A stretch of DNA of 8,372 bases, from positions 1 to 8,372 of the forward strand of contig CACXFN010000095.1 of assembly GCA_902766915.1 (NCBI GenBank), written 5' to 3'. The notes under the pieces are model-generated. The model ran no database searches. It had not been told where the DNA came from and saw nothing but the letters and a program-made list of their open reading frames with translations. The DNA comes from an uncultured Eubacteriales bacterium (GTDB lineage: Bacteria; Bacillota; Clostridia; Peptostreptococcales; Anaerovoracaceae). A program made the translations under genes and the position numbers. Of this stretch, positions 6,043-8,372 are shown in pieces (positions within the stretch are counted from its first letter, which is position 1; every line of letters begins with the position of its first letter).

Positions 6043-6110
6043 GATGATTTTTATAGGATGATGGTTCTGAATAATCTGCTTAATAGTGATAGTGCAGGCG
6101 AGATGGATTT

Positions 6111-6977
6111 ATGAAAAACTATTTGCTAACAATTGAATATGACGGATCTCAGTTTCATGGATGGCAAGAGCAACCCGGGCAGAGGACTGTCCAAGGAGAA
6201 CTGCAAAATGCGCTTTCTGAAATAACCGGAATTGATATTAAGGTGAATGGAACAAGCAGAACGGATGCAGGAGTTCATGCTTTGGGACAGTGCTGCAGCT
6301 TTAAAGGCGAATTTGGAATACCTATAGATAAACTTATGCTGGCAGCTAACAATCTTCTGTCTAATGGTAGGACAGGAGGGGGGACTAAGCCGGGTGATAT
6401 AAGAATAATAGATGCAAGAGAAGTTCCGGATGGTTTTCATGCCAGATTTAATTGCGTTAAAAAAACCTATAAGTATTTGATTAATTTGGGAGAACCTCAT
6501 CCCTTTAATCGGAATTATTGTTATTATGTCGATCCTAGGCGAGGGGATAAAATATTAAAAGAAAAAGGACAATCTCAGGATAGTTTAAATCCAAGTACAA
6601 TGGATTTGGACTATTCCGCAATGGAAAAAGGCGCAGAATACATAATAGGTACTCATGACTTTGCCTGTTTCCAAGCGGCAGGTGGAACACCCAGGGAAAG
6701 TACGGTCAGAACAGTTTATGAATTGCGAATAAACCGAAAGACAAATGAAAGGCAAAAGGAAATCGAAATAGAAATAACCGGAGATGGTTTCCTATATAAT
6801 ATGGTTAGAATAATAGTAGGGACCTTGGTGGAAATAGGTCAAGGTAGACGAACTCCGGAATCTGTTAAAGAAGCAATTGAGGAAAAGGATAGGACACTTG
6901 CAGGGCACACTGCGCCACCTGAAGGCTTGTATTTGGCTAAGATTTATTTTGATGATATAATTAATAGGTTAGATTAA
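6111..6977 (+). CDS. truA: tRNA pseudouridine(38-40) synthase TruA
   Basis: Cytosolic enzyme that isomerises uridines 38-40 in the anticodon stem-loop of many tRNAs to pseudouridine. The 288-residue product starts with the typical NYLLTIEYDGSQFHGWQ and RTVQGELQNAL. The catalytic Asp is D52 in GTSRTDAGVHALGQ (47-60). DGFHARFNCVKKTYKYLI (107-124), IGTHDFACF (179-187) and FLYNMVRIIVGTLVEIGQG (227-245) complete the fold. It is about 40 residues longer than the usual ~245-250. The extra length falls at about 85-96 (NGRTGGGTKPGD) and about 143-165 (a polar segment between YYVDPRR and DYSAMEKGA), both likely surface loops. The Shine-Dalgarno is weak (GAGATGG region, 6100-6106). The gene sits between the prepilin peptidase and the dCMP deaminase on the same strand, with 68-bp and 44-bp gaps. 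Confidence 0.96.
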   Translation: MKNYLLTIEYDGSQFHGWQEQPGQRTVQGELQNALSEITGIDIKVNGTSRTDAGVHALGQCCSFKGEFGIPIDKLMLAANNLLSNGRTGGGTKPGDIRIIDAREVPDGFHARFNCVKKTYKYLINLGEPHPFNRNYCYYVDPRRGDKILKEKGQSQDSLNPSTMDLDYSAMEKGAEYIIGTHDFACFQAAGGTPRESTVRTVYELRINRKTNERQKEIEIEITGDGFLYNMVRIIVGTLVEIGQGRRTPESVKEAIEEKDRTLAGHTAPPEGLYLAKIYFDDIINRLD

Positions 6978-7009
6978 AAAAGAATAATTGAACAATGTTT
7001 TAAACAATT

Positions 7010-7014
7010 AGGAG
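7010..7014 (+). promoter_or_regulatory. Ribosome binding site selecting a TTG start
   Basis: AGGAG lies seven bases before TTG 7022. No ATG or GTG is similarly placed, so it supports a TTG start for the dCMP deaminase gene. Confidence 0.8.
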
Positions 7015-7021
7015 TAGCATT

Positions 7022-7552
7022 TTGGAAGAAAATACTAAGAAAGATATTAAAACAGATAGTAGTGTGCAAAGGAAACTTGCGCGCCCAACCTGGGACGAGT
7101 ATTTCATGCAAATGGCGGAATTAACAGCCAAAAGATCCACCTGTCTTAGACGCAATGTGGGTGCGATAATTGTAAAGAATAAGCATATTATAGCAACAGG
7201 ATACAACGGGGCTCCCCGGGGGTTGTCCCATTGCGATGAACTGGGAGGATGCCTTAGAGAAAAACTTGGAATTCCATCCGGTGAACGTCACGAACTTTGC
7301 CGTGCCCTTCACGCTGAACAAAATGCAATTATCCAAGCTGCAACATTGGGTCAGAGTATAGAGGGGGCCTCTATTTATATAACTCATCAACCATGTGTAA
7401 TTTGTGCTAAGATGATCATCAATGCCGGGATAGATAAAATCGTTGTTAAAGAGGGATATCCTGATGAACTTTCCATGGAATTGTTGGAGGAAGCAGGCAA
7501 ACGAGTGATTATGGCAGACAAACATAATAATATAGAAAGATGGGAAGAATGA
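7022..7552 (+). CDS. comEB: dCMP deaminase (ComEB family)
   Basis: Zinc-dependent cytidine/deoxycytidylate deaminase-fold enzyme that converts dCMP to dUMP, feeding thymidylate synthesis. The 176-residue product has [32 protein letters not shown] family sequence (24-51), [15 protein letters not shown] (59-73), the catalytic HAEQNAI (97-103, zinc His and proton-shuttle Glu) and PCVICAK (124-130, the two zinc Cys). The extra His/Cys residues around SHCDELGGC and HELC match the second-zinc region of dCMP deaminases. Translation begins at TTG 7022, supported by AGGAG. This gives a charged N-terminal extension of about 20 residues before the usual RPTWDEYF start. The symbol reflects similarity to the Bacillus competence-locus protein; the enzyme itself is a nucleotide-metabolism enzyme and no comEA or comEC is visible. 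The MATE transporter gene starts 7 bp after its stop, suggesting cotranscription. Confidence 0.94.
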   Translation: MEENTKKDIKTDSSVQRKLARPTWDEYFMQMAELTAKRSTCLRRNVGAIIVKNKHIIATGYNGAPRGLSHCDELGGCLREKLGIPSGERHELCRALHAEQNAIIQAATLGQSIEGASIYITHQPCVICAKMIINAGIDKIVVKEGYPDELSMELLEEAGKRVIMADKHNNIERWEE

Positions 7553-7559
7553 TGCGATT

Positions 7560-8372
7560 ATGCAAGCAATAGCAATCGACAAGAAAGAGCTGAATAGAAA
7601 ACTTGCAAGGCTTGCAATTCCAATTGCTATACAGGGCGTAGTATCTGCGACTCTAACTATGGTAGATAATCTCATGGTGGGGAGACTTGGAGAAATAGAG
7701 CTTGCGGCAGTAGGAGTTGGGGCACAAATCTTCATGATACATTTCATGTTAATGTTCGGGCTGGTCGGTGGATCAGCCACTTTTATGGCGCAATTTTACG
7801 GAACAGGCGACATGAAAAATGTTAGGAAGGTAACCGGGCTTGCCATGACGATTCTAGCAGGTATAAGTCTACTTTTTTTTGCTGCGGCACATCTTGCTGC
7901 TAATCCAATTCTTGGTTTCTATACAAAGGATCCTGCTGTACAGGTTTTGGCTGCGCAATACGTAAAGATTAACAGTATTTCCTTCTTGTTGCTTCCATTT
8001 TCTGTTCCCATGGAGATGGCGTTTAAAGCAACACAGCAGACAAGAGTTCCAATGTTAACCAGTACCGTGGTTTTTAGTACGAATACATTGCTGAATTATA
8101 TATTGATCTTCGGGAAATTTGGTGCACCTAAGCTTGGTGTAGCCGGTGCGGCAATTGGAACCGTTTCTGCCAGAGCGTTGGAGGTTTTGCTCCTTCTTTT
8201 CTTTGCTACTAAAAGTACCAATATATTTAAGGGTCCGGCCAGCTCATATCTGGGATGGAACAAAGATTTATTCAAAAGACTTGTAATGAATGCTGCACCT
8301 ACTACTGGTAACGAATTGCTTTGGGGACTGGGGCAAACAATGTATGTTGCTGCTTTTAATAGAATAGGCACA
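7560..8372 (+). CDS. MATE-family efflux transporter, N-terminal 271 residues, cut by window edge
   Basis: Polytopic membrane protein of the multidrug and toxic compound extrusion family, normally about 450 residues with 12 helices, exporting organic cations or other compounds by Na+ or H+ antiport. I translated from ATG 7560; the frame stays open to the last base. Typical N-terminal features are LARLAIPIAIQGVVSATLTMVDNLMVGRLG-type sequence (15-44), with helix 1 and the conserved MVD-MVGRLG region, then ELAAVGVG (47-54), GGSATFMAQFYGTGD (70-84) and, beginning the second half, LGVAGAAIGTVSAR (195-208). About six or seven helices are visible. Its start lies 7 bp after the dCMP deaminase stop; a GGAAG about a dozen bases upstream is a poorly spaced Shine-Dalgarno, so translational coupling is likely. 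Substrate cannot be told from sequence. Confidence 0.93.
   Translation, partial: MQAIAIDKKELNRKLARLAIPIAIQGVVSATLTMVDNLMVGRLGEIELAAVGVGAQIFMIHFMLMFGLVGGSATFMAQFYGTGDMKNVRKVTGLAMTILAGISLLFFAAAHLAANPILGFYTKDPAVQVLAAQYVKINSISFLLLPFSVPMEMAFKATQQTRVPMLTSTVVFSTNTLLNYILIFGKFGAPKLGVAGAAIGTVSARALEVLLLLFFATKSTNIFKGPASSYLGWNKDLFKRLVMNAAPTTGNELLWGLGQTMYVAAFNRIGT

Noticed and set aside
6038..6062. 11-bp direct repeat TATAGGATGAT after the prepilin peptidase gene
   Set aside because: Two short copies spanning a stop codon with no promoter or structure nearby; probably a small duplication without function.
6985..7010. Imperfect dyad TAATTG...CAATTA before the dCMP deaminase ribosome binding site
   Set aside because: Six-base AT-only-flanked arms around a 14-base centre; expected by chance in such AT-rich sequence.

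Overview
The window looks like chromosomal DNA of a low-GC Gram-positive anaerobe of class Clostridia. Reasons: moderately AT-rich sequence, strong AGGAG-type ribosome binding sites, ATP-type PEP carboxykinase, a ComEB-type dCMP deaminase, and a sigma factor whose core (CVNDTYLGAWN, ARITRNLSI, RYWYFDS) resembles a family I associate with Lachnospiraceae and related Clostridia. I cannot place it at family or genus level.

Layout. (1) Minus strand, 1-2445: murE (muropeptide ligase), then after a 54-bp gap pckA (PEP carboxykinase, cut off by the left edge). (2) A compact divergent control region, about 2446-2711. It holds an extended -10 promoter on each strand, an inverted repeat within the murE promoter, a 24-bp tandem duplication just upstream of the plus-strand -10, and a leader that can fold. 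(3) Plus strand, 2712-5116: a two-gene module of an ECF-like sigma factor and a single-pass membrane protein with a short cytosolic N-terminus, a beta-sandwich-like segment and an extracellular von Willebrand A domain. (4) A 212-bp intergenic region with a long hairpin, four 19-bp tandem repeats that copy the hairpin's 3' arm, and a promoter with a perfect TTGACA. (5) Plus strand, 5329-8372: prepilin peptidase, truA (tRNA pseudouridine synthase), a dCMP deaminase (comEB type) and the first 271 codons of a MATE-family transporter, cut off by the right edge. The last four genes are codirectional with short gaps and may be cotranscribed.

The most interesting part is the sigma factor/membrane vWA pair. 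By gene order and topology it reads as a cell-surface signalling switch: an outside vWA/beta-sandwich sensor, one membrane helix, and a cytosolic segment that could hold the sigma factor. This function is inferred. The sigma factor also carries an unusual N-terminal extension made of five degenerate 8-residue repeats. The remaining genes are housekeeping or common accessory functions, with a few sequence oddities noted below.
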